Shown one piece after another: positions 1-12,345 of a DNA stretch of 64,000 nucleotides; within the stretch, counting starts at the first letter, position 1; each line of letters begins with the position of its first letter. The notes beneath the pieces were generated by a model that saw only the letters and a program-made list of their open reading frames with translations, did not search any database and had not been told where the DNA came from. The stretch is from Siphlonurus alternatus (taxonomy: Eukaryota; Arthropoda; Insecta; Ephemeroptera; Siphlonuridae): the NCBI GenBank assembly GCA_949825025.1, contig OX463780.1:49125280-49189279 (forward strand), in the 5' to 3' direction. A program made the position numbers and the translations under genes.

Positions 1-665
1 ATCCAAACAAAACATATGGTTTAACATTTTATTTTTAAAGGTCAGACCTGGATACTAACGAAGAACTTCTACAGTAAAGTATGTAACTGTATGCATATCT
101 ACCTACACAGAGATGTAATAATTGTTGACATGCTTCAGTGTCTAAGATTAATATAAAGTTTTGCTTTGAATCTTGGCTGCTACAGTGAAATTTTGTAAGG
201 ATTTGATGATAATTAAATTAGTTTTATAAAAGTGCCTACATCAGTTTTGATTTATAACTTAGAAAATTAGCTTACTTGTAGGTGTTAAGGATTACATATT
301 GCCACTATGGTAATTATTTTTTATGGTAAAAAAAAATATAAAATTTAAACCAAAACATAGAGAACAAAAATGACTGACTGTTTACTTTCTGAAGTAAAAA
401 AAGTAATTAATTACTTAATTATTTAGTCCTGTTTTTTAGATAATAAATTTTATAGTTAAAAAAGATGCTGATTTGACTTGATTTGACTAATTCCCATGTC
501 TCCAATTTTGAAAATTGAAACTTTTTGTTTTGGGACATTTAATGTCAAGGCATAGAGCAATAATAATAATAATAAATAAATGTAGAACAATTCCCCATAA
601 CTCCATTGCACCAAAACTTCATGGTTTATACTTTATATACAGGAACACTACTTGTCGAGATGACG

Positions 666-830
666 AAATCACATTTTAAAACTTTTCTCTACAGATAATA
701 AAATGACAACTGGTCTATTTAAATCACATTTTAAAAATTTTCTCTACAGATAATAAAATGACAACTGGTCTATTTAAATCACATTTTAAAACTTTTCTCT
801 GCAGATAATAAAATGACAACTGGTCTATTT
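666..830. repeat. 55-bp minisatellite, 3 copies (left part)
   Basis: The unit begins AAATCACATTTTAAAACTTT and ends CAACTGGTCTATTT, repeated three times almost exactly. Two more units lie at 1505-1614. Each unit junction reads ATTTAAAT and so contains TTAA. Confidence 0.95.
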
Positions 831-1506
831 AACGATTATTGTCACCGGAAGTTCCGCCATCTTTCTTTTATGCACCGCCATCTTCTTTTCATACGCAATA
901 CATATGAGTGACAAGAACAAGCACTATTAGGAAAGCAGTGATCAGCACAGTAAAATATGTTTTTTTAATAAAATGAATCACTTTAAACACTTTCTCGTGT
1001 ATTTATTCATCCGTCATCCTTGCAAACATTGAGAGACATTTAAATATGAGTGGTAAATAGTTGTACGCTGTTTTGACTCACTAGTCAAAATGACCGCAAT
1101 TCATTTGTTTTTTCTGCTGAAAAGTGTAAAGTTGTTTTTTGACGATTTGGCAACATTGTTATCCCATCCAGTTAAGCTACGAGCAGCATTGCCGAATTGT
1201 GCAGTTTTTATGAAGGCTTGTATCTCAAAAAGTAAATGGTTATCTATAATTATTATTTCATCATAATTCTATTTAAAATAATGATTGTTTTTTAAGCTAA
1301 AATTTGAATCCATTATTCAGTACCATTACGGAGATTGAAATTTGCATTTGATAACATGCGTTTTTTATATCTCAATTTAAAAAATAATGGCACTGAATTT
1401 AGGTGTATTTTATTGCATGAGAATTTTTATTTATTTTTTCTCTATGCAATGCTGAAAAAATTGGAGTGATTTACCATTTCCTAAGACTAGTGACAATAAT
1501 CCTTAA
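829..1506. mobile_element. TTAA-flanked element inserted in the minisatellite
   Basis: TTAA at 829-832 and at 1503-1506 flank inverted ends CGATTATTGTCAC and, on the other strand, GGATTATTGTCAC. It sits exactly at a unit junction of the 55-bp array, which would be five continuous units without it. There is no transposase ORF, so it is a non-autonomous element of a TTAA-targeting (piggyBac-like) type. Confidence 0.75.
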
Positions 1507-1614
1507 ATCACATTTTAAAACTTTTCTCTACAGATAATAAAATGACAACTGGTCTATTTAAATCACATTTTAAAACTTTTCTCTACAGATAATAAAATGA
1601 CAACTGGTCTATTT
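1505..1614. repeat. 55-bp minisatellite, 2 copies (right part)
   Basis: Two units identical or nearly so to those at 666-830, resuming directly after the TTAA of the inserted element. Confidence 0.93.
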
Positions 1615-2003
1615 ATTGTTACACGTAACTCTCTACAGTATTGATGATCGCTGCATCAAGATTATTTCAGCGTATCAAATACATAGGATACAAATTACTA
1701 CATCGACGAGAGGAAAAAAATTAGTTTCCTCAAATTAAAGATGCTAGCAGAAAAATTGGATGATAGTGGAATTATTTCATTCCTTTGAAATTATTTTTGC
1801 ATAAAGGCTGTTTTTACTTTAAGTATGCATATAGATACTGTACAACAAAAAAGACAGAAAACTACGAGTCTATAGAACTATGAACTATGTTAAACTATTG
1901 TCTGACTACAAAGGTATAAAATTTTTTTGCACATACATATTACAAATCCAATATTTCTATACTGTTTTCCATCAGTTAAATATGTAGTTCTTCTGAACAA
2001 AAA

Positions 2004-2358
2004 TTAAAGGGATACCGACCTCAAATTAAAAATTAGACAGTCACAGAGAGTTGCTTGAGTTGACAATCAACATTTGGATAATTTTTTCCGTGTGCGATGC
2101 AGCTGCATGAGCGAGGACTGCAAAGTAAGGATGCAGGTCCTTGATGACGTCAAAATGATGTCAAAAAAACATGGTGGCGTATACATGGTTGTGCGCTGTG
2201 ACGTAATTTTGACGTCATCAAGGACCTGCATCCTTACTTTGCAGCCCCCTCTCGTGCAGCTGAATCGCGCACGGAAAAAATAATCCAAATGTTGATTGTC
2301 AACTCAAGCAACTCTCTGTGAATGTCAAATTTTTAATTTGAGGCCTGTATGCCTTTAA
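2004..2358. mobile_element. Palindromic MITE with TTAA ends and internal CRE palindromes
   Basis: TTAA at both edges and long inverted arms. AGGGATACCGACCTC on the left pairs with AGGCATACAGGCCTC read from the right, then ATTCACAGAGAGTTGC, CAACATTTGGAT and GGACCTGCATCC run inward. The arms explain the paired antisense open frames here. Each arm holds a TGACGTCA (2145-2152, 2210-2217). Confidence 0.85.
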
Positions 2359-2514
2359 ATGAAGTCCATGTAGTTTAAAACACCTACCGGTATAAAGCAG
2401 TCAGTGTGACCTGCATAGGTTAGCATTCTTAACGATGCCATGTAAATATTATTACGCAGACAGTAGCATATTCGAAAGAGGCAGGATTTTGGTTCCCGAT
2501 TATTTAAGCCGTGT

Positions 2515-2690
2515 TAAAGTCTAGATGGACTGCCGTGAGAGGGGTATCGGTGGAGGGGATGTGTTTAGAGATAGGGAAAAACAGTGCTGCCATCTGGAAT
2601 GGCGTAATATCACCAACAATACGAAGAAAACCTCCATATGTGGCTGTGAGGAAAAGCCAAGGAAAACATGGACATATCATAACACGCTAT
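2515..2690. repeat. Dispersed repeat, copy 1
   Basis: CTAGATGGACTGCCGTGAGAG and GAGATAGGGAAAA match the segment at 2912-3060 with about 20-30 percent divergence by eye. Type unknown. Confidence 0.55.
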
Positions 2691-2911
2691 TGTTGCCCCT
2701 AGCTCAACTGTTATAATACCGGTAATGTCACTGAAATAACTCTTAGTAGGCACAAAGGAATGTGAAGTCCACTGCTATGGAAAATAGTATGCATATAATT
2801 AAGCATGTAGTGTCCCATTACATGTAACAAGATGACTTCTTAAAAATATATTACGCACACACAAACATATGAGATTTTTGTCCATGCTTGTACGAGTCAT
2901 GTTTACATCTA

Positions 2912-3060
2912 GGTAGACTACCGTGAGAGAAATATTGGCGGTGCGGACATGTTAAGAGATAGGGAAAACTAGTACTATGCATACCATCTGTGGTGGCATA
3001 CTCTCACCATGTAACACAAAGAAATACTTGGCATATGATACATACTGCGAGAGGAAGAAA
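2912..3060. repeat. Dispersed repeat, copy 2
   Basis: Same order of blocks as 2515-2690 (CTAGGTAGACTACCGTGAGAG, GAGATAGGGAAAA, ACACAAAGAAA), in the RpL23 intron or 3' flank. Confidence 0.55.
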
Positions 3061-3168
3061 CGATCCTGATTGAAAGTCAACACAGGACGACTCATCTTTG
3101 AGTCCACGAATGCTAATATGATATTATATCATGTCGATTTTAGTAACTTTTGTAGAAGGGAAACATAC

Positions 3169-3737
<569 letters not shown>

Positions 3738-3790
3738 GTTGGATGAGCTGTGAAAGTAAAATTGACAAACGAAAATAGCTTTGGCGCCAA
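3738..3790 (-). promoter_or_regulatory. RpL23 5' UTR and probable TOP-type start region
   Basis: Reading the minus strand into the ATG gives ATTTTACTTTCACAGCTC and then CATCCAAC-ATG. The CTTTC tract fits a terminal-oligopyrimidine start as in other ribosomal protein genes. The exact start site is inferred. Confidence 0.35.
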
Positions 3791-3990
3791 TACTTTTAAA
3801 TGTGTTTAGCGCTGTGCCAGAGGGTGCCAGAGAGACCCTGGCGTACGTGATATCTCTGGCGATGTGCAGGGTCTCTGTTTTCATGTTCTGTGTTATTTTT
3901 ATTTATATCACTTGACAAATTGTGATTATATACTAAACATTTAATTCGTATATACATAATATATTTATATCCTTGCAATAAACTTGCAAT

Positions 3991-4141
3991 ATGGGGTTAA
4001 TTATTATAGCTTTAAATTTCCACATCGAGCTTCGTCGGCATGCATGAGCTTAATTTTCTTTGATGAGTATAAACTTATTCATGCTTGCGCATATATATGA
4101 TGATCGATTATATAAATTAAACGACCAAATGGTCTTGTAAG

Positions 4142-4199
<58 letters not shown>

Positions 4200-5640
4200 C
4201 ATTATCAATATATCACATTAATAATGATATACAAAATTGTTTTACCATGATCATTAATTGTATTAATAACTTAAATTACAGTTCGTTAGCTGTATATATG
4301 TACCAAATAAACATAATATATAGTAATATATTGTGTCATCTGTATGCATGTTTTTATTAATTAATCAAAGAAATGACATAAATTCGATCACTTATGCAAA
4401 TATTTTATTTATTTTACCAATTTTTGCCAATTACAATATTATATAAGGATCAAAAAATAAGTTATATAAATTATAAAGTATTGTAGTTTATTATTAAAAC
4501 CTGAGTATAACCTGCATGAACTATAATATAATTAATAGATGTAAATTTAAAATCTATTAAAACATTTTTCATAAACATAATATATAATTCAATTTTAACT
4601 CACAAAATATTATATATAGTTTTAATATTATAACCACCATTACTTGATCACTTCAATATAAATTATGAATGTTTACAATTTTCCAGGCACATTATTTTGG
4701 TTTTAAGTTTTGTTTCATTAAAAACTTTTGGAGTTCGGGGAGTGATTTTTTACAAAGATGATGAAATACGACCGACCACATTTATTTATTTACAAGTGCC
4801 ACCAGAGAGTGGCATAGTTGTTGATGTAGTCTTAAGAATTTATTAAAATAATTAGTGAAACTTATCTTTGCACCTTGCAATAAATTAAAAAAATCACAAA
4901 TACATTATATCAATATTAATATACATATAGTGAAAAGTAATTTATGTGATCGAGACATATTATCAAATGAGATCTATATAGGTTTCCTATTATATATGAA
5001 TAAATGCACTAAATTAATCTATTGTTTAGAGTTTTTGAAGAAGTATTGAACAACCATTCACAATGGGCAATTAACAGCTAGAGAGCAGCCACATACAATA
5101 TACTAGCTGTAACTATAACATATCTACCTGGTTCACTGTCTCTGGTAGCAACAAAGTGACGCCCACAAATGTCTCATTGTATTTCAGAGAGCAATACAGT
5201 CAGATGTTGCTGGAACTTCTTGTTCAAGTTGGAACGTCAAACTGAAAAGAACCCCATGGTGTCATCTTGTATCTATTAAATTAATTCTTCATTATCACAA
5301 TCAGTTCAGCTTCATGTTTTACTTTGTGCTACGTACATCATTTATCTTTTTGACACAATTAAATAATCAAGCTAGGGCAGCTGCATTTTGAAACTTTTGG
5401 CCCAACTTTCGATAATTAACAATTTCACATAAATGGTGTGTTAACTCACACCTTATTTTAATGTTTTATCAAATACATAATATACACTATCATTATTTTA
5501 TTCTCGTTTATTTTTGTACTTTTTTTTATTTTTTTATTTTTTTTAAACTTTTTTTCATTTTTTTCATTTTATTTTTTTTTTTTTAATTTTAACTTTTTTT
5601 ATTTTTATGGTTATGATTAATTTAATAAGGTTAATAATAT
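3991..5640. other. AT-rich intergenic stretch
   Basis: Very low GC with poly-T runs near 5520-5600. No exon, RNA gene or inverted repeat seen apart from the TA microsatellite. Confidence 0.6.
4143..4193. repeat. (TA)n microsatellite
   Basis: About 50 bp of uninterrupted TA dinucleotides. Confidence 0.95.
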
Positions 5641-5653
5641 TATTTACAGTTTT

Positions 5654-5866
5654 AACTGTTTTAAGGCCTAAAATACGAGCTTTTCCTACAAAAGTCGCAA
5701 AACCAGTAACGCCTTCTCTGATATTGGCCGTGACGTCACATACTGCACAAACCTCCCCCACTTTCTATACCCTGCCGAGCCAGGGTTAAAAGTTGCGACT
5801 TTGGAGTTGATGCGACTTTTGTGTTTAGGCGCAAAATAAAAAGCTCGTATTTTCAGCTTAACAGTT
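5654..5866. mobile_element. TIR element with CRE palindrome
   Basis: AACTGTT plus CCTAAAATACGAGCTTTT on the left is the inverse of AAGCTCGTATTTT plus AACAGTT on the right, and AAAAGTCGC repeats inverted inside. A perfect TGACGTCA lies at 5731-5738 in the loop. Confidence 0.7.
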
Positions 5867-6240
5867 GATATAAATATTATATATAGTGTAAAATCATATA
5901 GCTTGTCAATGAAAACAAATACACAGACAAGTTAAAACTACTTCAAAATATAAAATCATAGCACCTATACTGCCAGCAGAAGATGTCATCAATAATAAAA
6001 ATTTAAGAAGTAAACAACAATTGTATTAAAAATAAACAGGCTATGGACCAGTAGTTACGAATTGAAATGTATAATAAACATAGTTTTAATTTTATAATTA
6101 GTTGGTTTTATAAATATGACGAAGCATAAAACTAATTTTCCATCAGAGCACATTTAGACGAGTTGTTAACGAGTTGATGTTGACGGGGCACGGGACTTGC
6201 TGGCATGCAGTTCCAGAGGAGGAGAAGATTCGGTAGAGAC

Positions 6241-8670
6241 TTAGTTGCTGCTGGTAGAGGGAGATGAAGCCTCGAAGATCGTGGCCTTCCTCCTGTTAAC
6301 GATTCTGAAAAATATGAAATTACATTAAAAAAAATACTGTAACCATATGTGAGTATAATAGACCCAGCAAGGAAAAAACATTTATACAGAATTATGTAAT
6401 AATATTTAGGCTGCAAGTTGACGTCAGTGTGTAGTAAAAAAAAACAGAAGATAATTAAATAAATACAAATATGGGAGGGGGGGGGGAGGGAAGTTTTCAA
6501 ATTCATAGCTTTAATAGTCACAGAGAAAAAGATTTCCTTTTCAAATGAATTTGTGTTGAAGCCCCTAAAAAGTTAAGCAGGCACAAAATATTTACCTCAA
6601 ATGTTCCTGCAAGAGCTGGTCCATGCGCTGGTTCTCTTCCTCCTTAATTTCCCTCTCAGCCTCTTGGCAGCGCTGAAAAACATTTTTGTCAATCTCGTGC
6701 TTAACAGCTAGCTGGACCAATTTATCAAAATACTTTTAAGATTTACAGAATGATTATGAAACTATTTTTAAGAACGAAATATTCCCTCACCAACTCTTAT
6801 ATTTCTACACAGTCATGCATCATTCCAAATCTTGTTTGAATTGTTATTGAATAACAAAAACTGAGAAGTTGTATTGTGGACATATAAAATTGGTAGCGGG
6901 TAGAGTACAAAAAAATAATGAAGCGAGAGGGACAATTAAGATAATTACCTCTTTCAGAGAATCTCTCTCCACGCACACCTCGGCAAATGCCTTCTGCAGC
7001 CTCCCAAACTGGCGCTCTTTCTTGGCCATGGCCTTTTGGTGGTCCGAGCGAAGTTTCGCCAACTCCATGGTGGCGTTGGCCACAGTCTCGTCCCTGTCTA
7101 CCAGCTCCTGAGGAAAATTGGCGACTTTAGACAATTTAACATACTTACAATGGAAATCATATTTTACGAGAATTTTATTCCTTATTATAGGGGAGGAGGT
7201 TAACAAATTTTCTGTTGCCGACTAAGGAATGGGACATATATCACATGCTTTTCATTACTTCTTGTTAGTTAAAACTTTGGATGCCATGAGCCAATGAAAA
7301 AGGTACAACATTGCAGCCAATGTGAGTGGCACACTTACTGATGCTGCAGAAGACAAGCATATATATATTACAGTAAAAAGAAACAATTTTACAAAATAAA
7401 GCACCAATGCGAGAGCACAATGGAGGTTTACAGAAGACATAATAAAACTTTTGTCAAACACTGGTTGCATGGTGTGTGTCTAGAACTGCCTCAAGGGTCA
7501 GGACGGTATTGAACATTGTTCAAAACAACTAGGAGCTATAGGTAATATATTATAATGCTGCGCTCAAACACGTAGCTCTTCACTAACATATGTAGTTAAA
7601 TGTGGTAGGAAGGAAGGTACTAGATAGAAAACAGTAATGATAATGGTGACTTCTCTCAAATACTTTTATTTATAATTTACCTGATGCAAGGCAGCGCACA
7701 ATGCTTTCCTTGTTTTTAGTTTCTTGGTGACATCGGTCACTCTGATTTTGGCACTTTTACACTCGGCAAAACATTCAGCATTTGCTTCCAGTAGTTCTTG
7801 GATTCTGCTTTCAAATGATTCAAGCATCTAGAAAAAGTTGGTCCATTAATATTTTAAATTAGCTTATAGTTTGAGTCAGGGTGAGTCTTTGTATAAGAAA
7901 GACTTTGCCTGTGAGCTCGAGTGAAGACTATATATACAATTGCAATGCGACAACACTTCTATGATATGATATAGATATGGCAGAGCACAGCGGAAGGAAG
8001 TGTTTCTCTCAAACTCCTCTAGGCCTGATGTGCTTGCCACCACTCCTACGTAGTGTTGTTGCATTACATCACACAGCACGGCCTCTCAGTCATAAATATA
8101 TATATGCACTCGAGCTCACGTGCAAGAAGTAAAGTGTTCTACTTTTATATACAAAGAATGTACACATAATATGACCCCTGTAATCTAACTTCAATTGTCA
8201 CCCACCCTGCACCACACATCCCCCTTCTCTCCTCAAACTTTCTGCGATCGACCCTCACCCATCCAACATCCTCGCCCCCCCCCCCCCCCCTTATTCTCAA
8301 AATGCATGTTTCGATAATACAATCTCAATGGTCTTCTTATGCTATTCAAAAATTACCTGTTTACAATTCTGCAGTTCCAACTGTTTGAATTCAAGAGCTT
8401 TCTCCAGCTGGTTGCACTTCTCTTCCAGCTCTACGAACTCGAGCAGGTTGGAGTCCTCAACCTTTTTCTGCAGGTCAGACAACTTGCTGCTCTTCTCTTT
8501 TAGGTTTGCTTCCATCCTGTCAAAGTCAACTTTTAGACTACTCAATTCCTTGTTCTTTAGGTCAATAGCCTCATGCAGCCTTGTTGTCTCTTTATCATAT
8601 CCACTTTGCAAGTCAGAGAGTTGCTTCGCCAACTGAGCAACTTTTTTGGCTGCCATTTGATAAAAAGCTG
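6241..8670 (-). CDS. Coiled-coil protein of unknown family, 5 exons, about 248 aa
   Basis: Minus-strand exons 8670-8357 (ATG at 8656), 7827-7681, 7107-6949, 6672-6596 and 6304-6241 join in one frame with clean GT-AG sites (acceptors TTTCAG, TTCTAG, CCTCAG, TTTCAG, TTTCAG). Residues 1-100 begin MAAKKVAQLAKQLSDLQSGY and, with MLESFESRIQELLEANAECF, ELVDRDETVANATMELAKLR and RCQEAEREIKEEENQR, give a nearly continuous coiled coil. The tail is RIVNRRKATIFEASSPSTSSN then TAA. No catalytic motif, signal peptide or membrane segment is seen. ATTAAA on the minus strand (6085-6090) could end the message. The first exon frame stays open from the ATG back to the acceptor (AFYQ-M), so the true start may lie in an upstream exon I could not find. 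A cytoskeletal or centrosomal role is only a guess. Confidence 0.72.
7886..8158. mobile_element. Imperfect palindromic element in a coiled-coil gene intron
   Basis: GTGAGCTCGAGTG (left) pairs with CACTCGAGCTCAC (right), TTTGTATA with TATACAAA at the edges, and GCAACAACAC-like arms pair further in. It lies between exons 1 and 2. Confidence 0.6.
8275..8291. repeat. Poly-C tract
   Basis: Uninterrupted cytosines; length may be unreliable. Confidence 0.8.
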
Positions 8671-8699
8671 CTGAAACAAAAAAAAAAAAAAATATTTTG

Positions 8700-9270
8700 T
8701 GTTAAAAAAAAAAAAAATAAAAAAAAAATGGAGGAAACTACTGGGTCCCTTGACTTTATTAAGCACAAGTTTTTATTCTATATTCTTCATTTTTTTTTTT
8801 TTAATTATGTTTAGTTAAGGAGAGACTATATTATGTATATTAATATATTTATAATACCTCAAATAAATAACAAAGTTAACAGTTAATGCCCTTAATTTTT
8901 GACACCATTTTACCCTTTCAGGTGTGGCCAGGCCGATATTTAGCCTTGTCAGTAAGAGTTGAAATTATCTTGCGACCGTGCTGGGGATAATATATAAGAT
9001 GTGGATAATAATAATAATATATAGCAGATAGTTAATGCACCTTTAAAGATTGTTAAAAAAAATGTTGTAAAATTAATTATAAGTACATCAAAGCTATCAA
9101 AACACTAAAACAAGCTAGTACATAATTAGGTACAGCAAACAAAATTATTTTGTATTGCCAACTTGCTTCTAAAGGCAAGTATTTTATTGTTAATTTGGTG
9201 TACTTATAATTAAAAGTATAATTCTTTAGAATACTTGAATCTTAATTATACCGTATTTAATTTAACTCTG
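8700..9270. other. Intergenic, AT-rich
   Basis: Poly-A and poly-T runs near the 5' edge of the coiled-coil gene exon. Nothing else recognised; upstream exons of that gene were sought here and not found. Confidence 0.5.
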
Positions 9271-9280
9271 CTTGCTGCAG

Positions 9281-9405
9281 CATACATTGACAAAATTGGA
9301 TATCGAAATTTCTCTCCCAAGAGACGAAAATGTTCCTTCCCTAAAGTGGTGAAGCACATCAACTTATTGTTGTGTGGGAAGCCTGAAGAACCTTACAGAG
9401 CTTAA
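9281..9405 (+). CDS. Possible terminal exon, 41 codons, unknown
   Basis: A good acceptor (CTTGCTGCAG) precedes an open stretch reading AYIDKIGYRNFSPKRRKCSF then PKVVKHINLLLCGKPEEPYR, ending in TAA. AATAAAG follows at about 9481. No upstream partner exon was found on the plus strand, and the coiled-coil gene lies on the opposite strand. It could be the end of a gene with long introns, a retrotransposed fragment, or chance. Confidence 0.25.
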
Positions 9406-9610
9406 TTCCATCAGCTCGAGATATGCTGTTACTGACGACTTGTGCTTGGCTTGAACTGCCAGCAACTCAGGTATGAAAATGAATAAAGTTGACTTTGGTA
9501 CAGCCAGGAAAGAGTTCTTCATTCAAGTGAGGGAGGCTATTAGATAATGCCTCTCTTTAATATGTAGAGTACATTGTATAATAATTTATAATAAGTGTTA
9601 TGTACGTGGT

Positions 9611-9626
9611 AAATTATATATTATAT

Positions 9627-9717
<91 letters not shown>
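9611..9717. repeat. (AT)n microsatellite, about 100 bp
   Basis: Long uninterrupted AT dinucleotide run after TTATATA variants. Confidence 0.95.
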
Positions 9718-9718
<1 letters not shown>

Positions 9719-9910
9719 TGCATTAGTCGATCTTAATTGATTCTGACCATCATAATTTAATTCTTGGTTTTATGATATAAATTTTATTATATTAATTGCA
9801 GCTTATATTAAAATTTAATTACAATTAACTCTTTTATGGTGTATTTGTGAATTATAAAAATTTAGATTTAGTGTAAATAGGAGAAATTCTAGTAAAAGTA
9901 AAACCAACTT

Positions 9911-10260
9911 AAAAAAAAAAAAAAAAAAATCGCGCTTGCGGCGGGCTATATTGGGGGGCTCCGCCCTTGAGAGCCCCCTTAATTTCGAGTGTTCGTTCTT
10001 TCTCGCTCGGGGCTGGGATTCCGGCCCAGTTCATGGCTGCATGATATGAACTGTCTTTCGCTGTCATGCCAGCCAGTAGCAAGAGCTAGGCGACCAGTGC
10101 GAGCGCGCACGTTGTTTTGTTGTGTCTGGGACGACGCCCCGAGGCTGGCTGAGGCCTAGCAAACATGTCGGTGGGTCATGCTGCCATCCAGCAACATCGA
10201 GCATGCGGTTTGTAATGCCGTGACCGAAATAAACAAAATAAATCTTGTTGATATTTTCGA
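9911..10260. other. GC-rich segment next to poly-A, function unknown
   Basis: An 18-nt poly-A run is followed by about 300 bp of much higher GC, including a GGGGGCTC...GAGCCCCC hairpin (about 9953-9979), and then AATAAACAAAATAAA. Blocks such as CGGCGGGCT recur near 11000. It may be a retroposed sequence or a diverged repeat. No long ORF. Confidence 0.45.
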
Positions 10261-10301
10261 GTTATTTTTAATTTCGATCAACACGTACGTAGCTGCCAGA
10301 C

Positions 10302-10357
10302 ATATAGAATAGAATAGAATAGAATAGAATAGAATAGAATAGAATAGAATAGAATAA
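10302..10357 (-). repeat. (AGAAT)n tract with LINE-like tail
   Basis: About ten AGAAT units followed by AATTTATTGATTCC. Read on the minus strand this is GGAATCAATAAATT then (ATTCT)n, as at the 3' end of several non-LTR retrotransposons. Confidence 0.6.
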
Positions 10358-10438
10358 TTTATTGATTCCTTTGATTCCTCTATTATATTCGATGTTTTCT
10401 GTAAAATATATTAAAATTTAAGGTATAATATATATGGG

Positions 10439-10800
10439 TTAAGGTAGAGATAACACCCCCATGCAATGTTAAAAAAAATCACATTCATAAAAATTATGAA
10501 AAAAATTTAGAATGTTCTCCGTAACATACCTTATCAGTATAGGTAAAATATCAGGTATACAAAAACGCGAGCTAGTTTTCGAGTTATGAATTTTTAAAGT
10601 TGACTAATTTAACATGGAATTTCCATTTCTCCATGTTAAATTAGTCAACTTTAAAAATTAATAACTCGAAAACTAGCTCGTTTTGTATACCTGATATTTT
10701 ACCTACTGATAAGGTATGTTACGGAGAACATTCTGATTTTTTTTTATAATTTTTATGAATGGGATTTTTTTTAACATTGGGGGTGTAATCTCTACCTTAA
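10439..10800. mobile_element. Foldback MITE family A, copy 1
   Basis: Ends TTAAGGTAGAGATAA and its inverse, with TTAA at both edges. The arms are about 170 bp and nearly perfect (ACTCGAAAACTAGCTCG, AAAATATCAGGTATACAAAA). No coding capacity. Confidence 0.92.
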
Positions 10801-11149
10801 TAATATATAAATTGGAATTTCACAATTTAATATATATATATATATATAATATACTGTTTAGCGGAAGTAAAAATATTAAAATTAAATATTCCCAACTTAA
10901 AAATGAAAAATATTTGCTATTGTTTACCCCTTTCATATATGCAACTTGTCGTGCAATTTCATCGGATTTTAAAAAGGGGGCATGTCACAAAAAATTTCGA
11001 CTGCGGCGGGCTGTTCTGGGGGTCTCCCGTGGTGTGGGGGCCTCCATTTGTTTTCTTCCTCGCACAGGGCCCCCCAGCGCTTAGCGACGGCCCTGGGTGG
11101 TGCCATAATTATATTGCAAGTGTTGATTAAATTTGTTATATTTATAGCA

Positions 11150-11460
11150 ACAAAAGAACCAGAGAGTTCAATAGAGGGTGCAAAGTTATGCCTCTCTGAT
11201 TTTTTTTTTTTTTCAGATTTTTTAGAGACCTGGAAGTATTGCTAAAAAGTTGTGCCGCGGTCGGATTTGAACCCACGCTCCTTTTGTTTGTATCCTTTTA
11301 TTACGAGAGGCGCGTCAAGAGGCGCATTATATTAATTACTCCTCTCAGCTAGTACTTTCAATAATTTTTGAAAATAATTTCCGATCTCTAAAAAATCAGG
11401 ACAAAATCAGAGTGACATATAACTTTGCACACTGACACACTCCACCCATTTCTGCAATAA
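11150..11460 (-). mobile_element. TIR element carrying a tRNA-like promoter, copy 1
   Basis: Inverted arms (GCAAAGTTATG...CTCTGATTTT, TTTTTTAGAGA) surround a centre that, on the minus strand, reads TAGCTGAGAGG (11351-11341, a pol III A box) and GGTTCAAATCC (11273-11263, a perfect B box) about 67 nt apart. The right end TATTGCAGAAATGGGTGGAG matches copy 2 at 55295-55529. Confidence 0.65.
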
Positions 11461-11860
11461 AAATTATGAGGTCGGCACTCTGAATTGTGATTTGCTTGAT
11501 TTGTTGCGAAAATTAAAACACTGAACTGTGATACCAGCTATAGCTGAGATACCTATTCGCTTCAGCTAAAATGTAATATTTTGAAAGCAAACAGAAATAT
11601 AAAGAATACATCAAAGCTAAAACAGAGAACTTACATTTTTCAATAAAAAATCTCTGATCTTATATAATAGATTTCTCAATACATTTTACAGTACATGGCA
11701 TATTGCAGTATAACAAAGTTATATATATTATTACTCGTATAAATAATGTTATGATAAATTAATAAAACTTTTTTGCCATGAGATAATGACATATAATATA
11801 TTCAGCTAGAAAAGAGGTTTCTATTATCTTAACTATCTATTTTATGTTAGATAGATAATA

Positions 11861-12010
11861 GAAAGTCGTAGCCTCAAAACCGTGCAGCGCAATCGTCCTG
11901 TTTGCCACCCTGCTGTGCAGGGGCGCAAAAGACCTGTTTACTTGACCGCGTTGGGACGCAAATGACCGGTCATTAAGGACAATCGGCGCAAACGTCGCAC
12001 CGATAGCACG
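11861..12010. other. GC-rich island in AT-rich DNA
   Basis: About 130 bp of mixed composition (GGGGCGCAAAAGACC, GACCGGTCATTAAGG). No ORF or known motif. Confidence 0.4.
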
Positions 12011-12345
12011 TACCGTGTCAAAAAATAATTAGTATTTATTTCAAATGGTAAAAACTATAATATTTATAAAAAAAAATAAATTAGATATCATTATATCTAT
12101 ATTATGCCTGTCAATTAAACTTATAAAAGTGCGTTTTTTTTAAATATCATCCAAATTATCCACTTATTAATTAAAAAAAAAAAAAACATGCAGAGACCAA
12201 AATAAAAAATTTGTTTATTTAAAAAGTTAACATTATATAATATTTTTATCCTTAGATATTTAATCTGTAGACATTAGAATTTTTGGCTCGAGAACTCTAT
12301 AAAAGAGGTCACGGCTGCACGAGCATGTTTATATGAAGAAGAATG
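12008..12345. repeat. Diverged local duplication, unit 1
   Basis: Shares ordered blocks (AGATATCAT, CCTTAGATATT, CTGNAGACATTAGA, GCANGAGCATGTTTATATGAA) with 13570-13960. GC-rich sequence follows in between. Confidence 0.6.

Noticed and set aside
1..665. Last RpL23 exon in the left end of the window
   Set aside because: Read on both strands; no segment encodes the conserved C-terminal half.
2067..2288. Overlapping open frames on both strands of similar length and sequence
   Set aside because: They mirror each other because the segment is a palindromic MITE.
11263..11351. Functional tRNA gene
   Set aside because: A and B boxes are present, but no acceptor stem or anticodon arm folds convincingly and the segment sits inside an inverted-repeat element.
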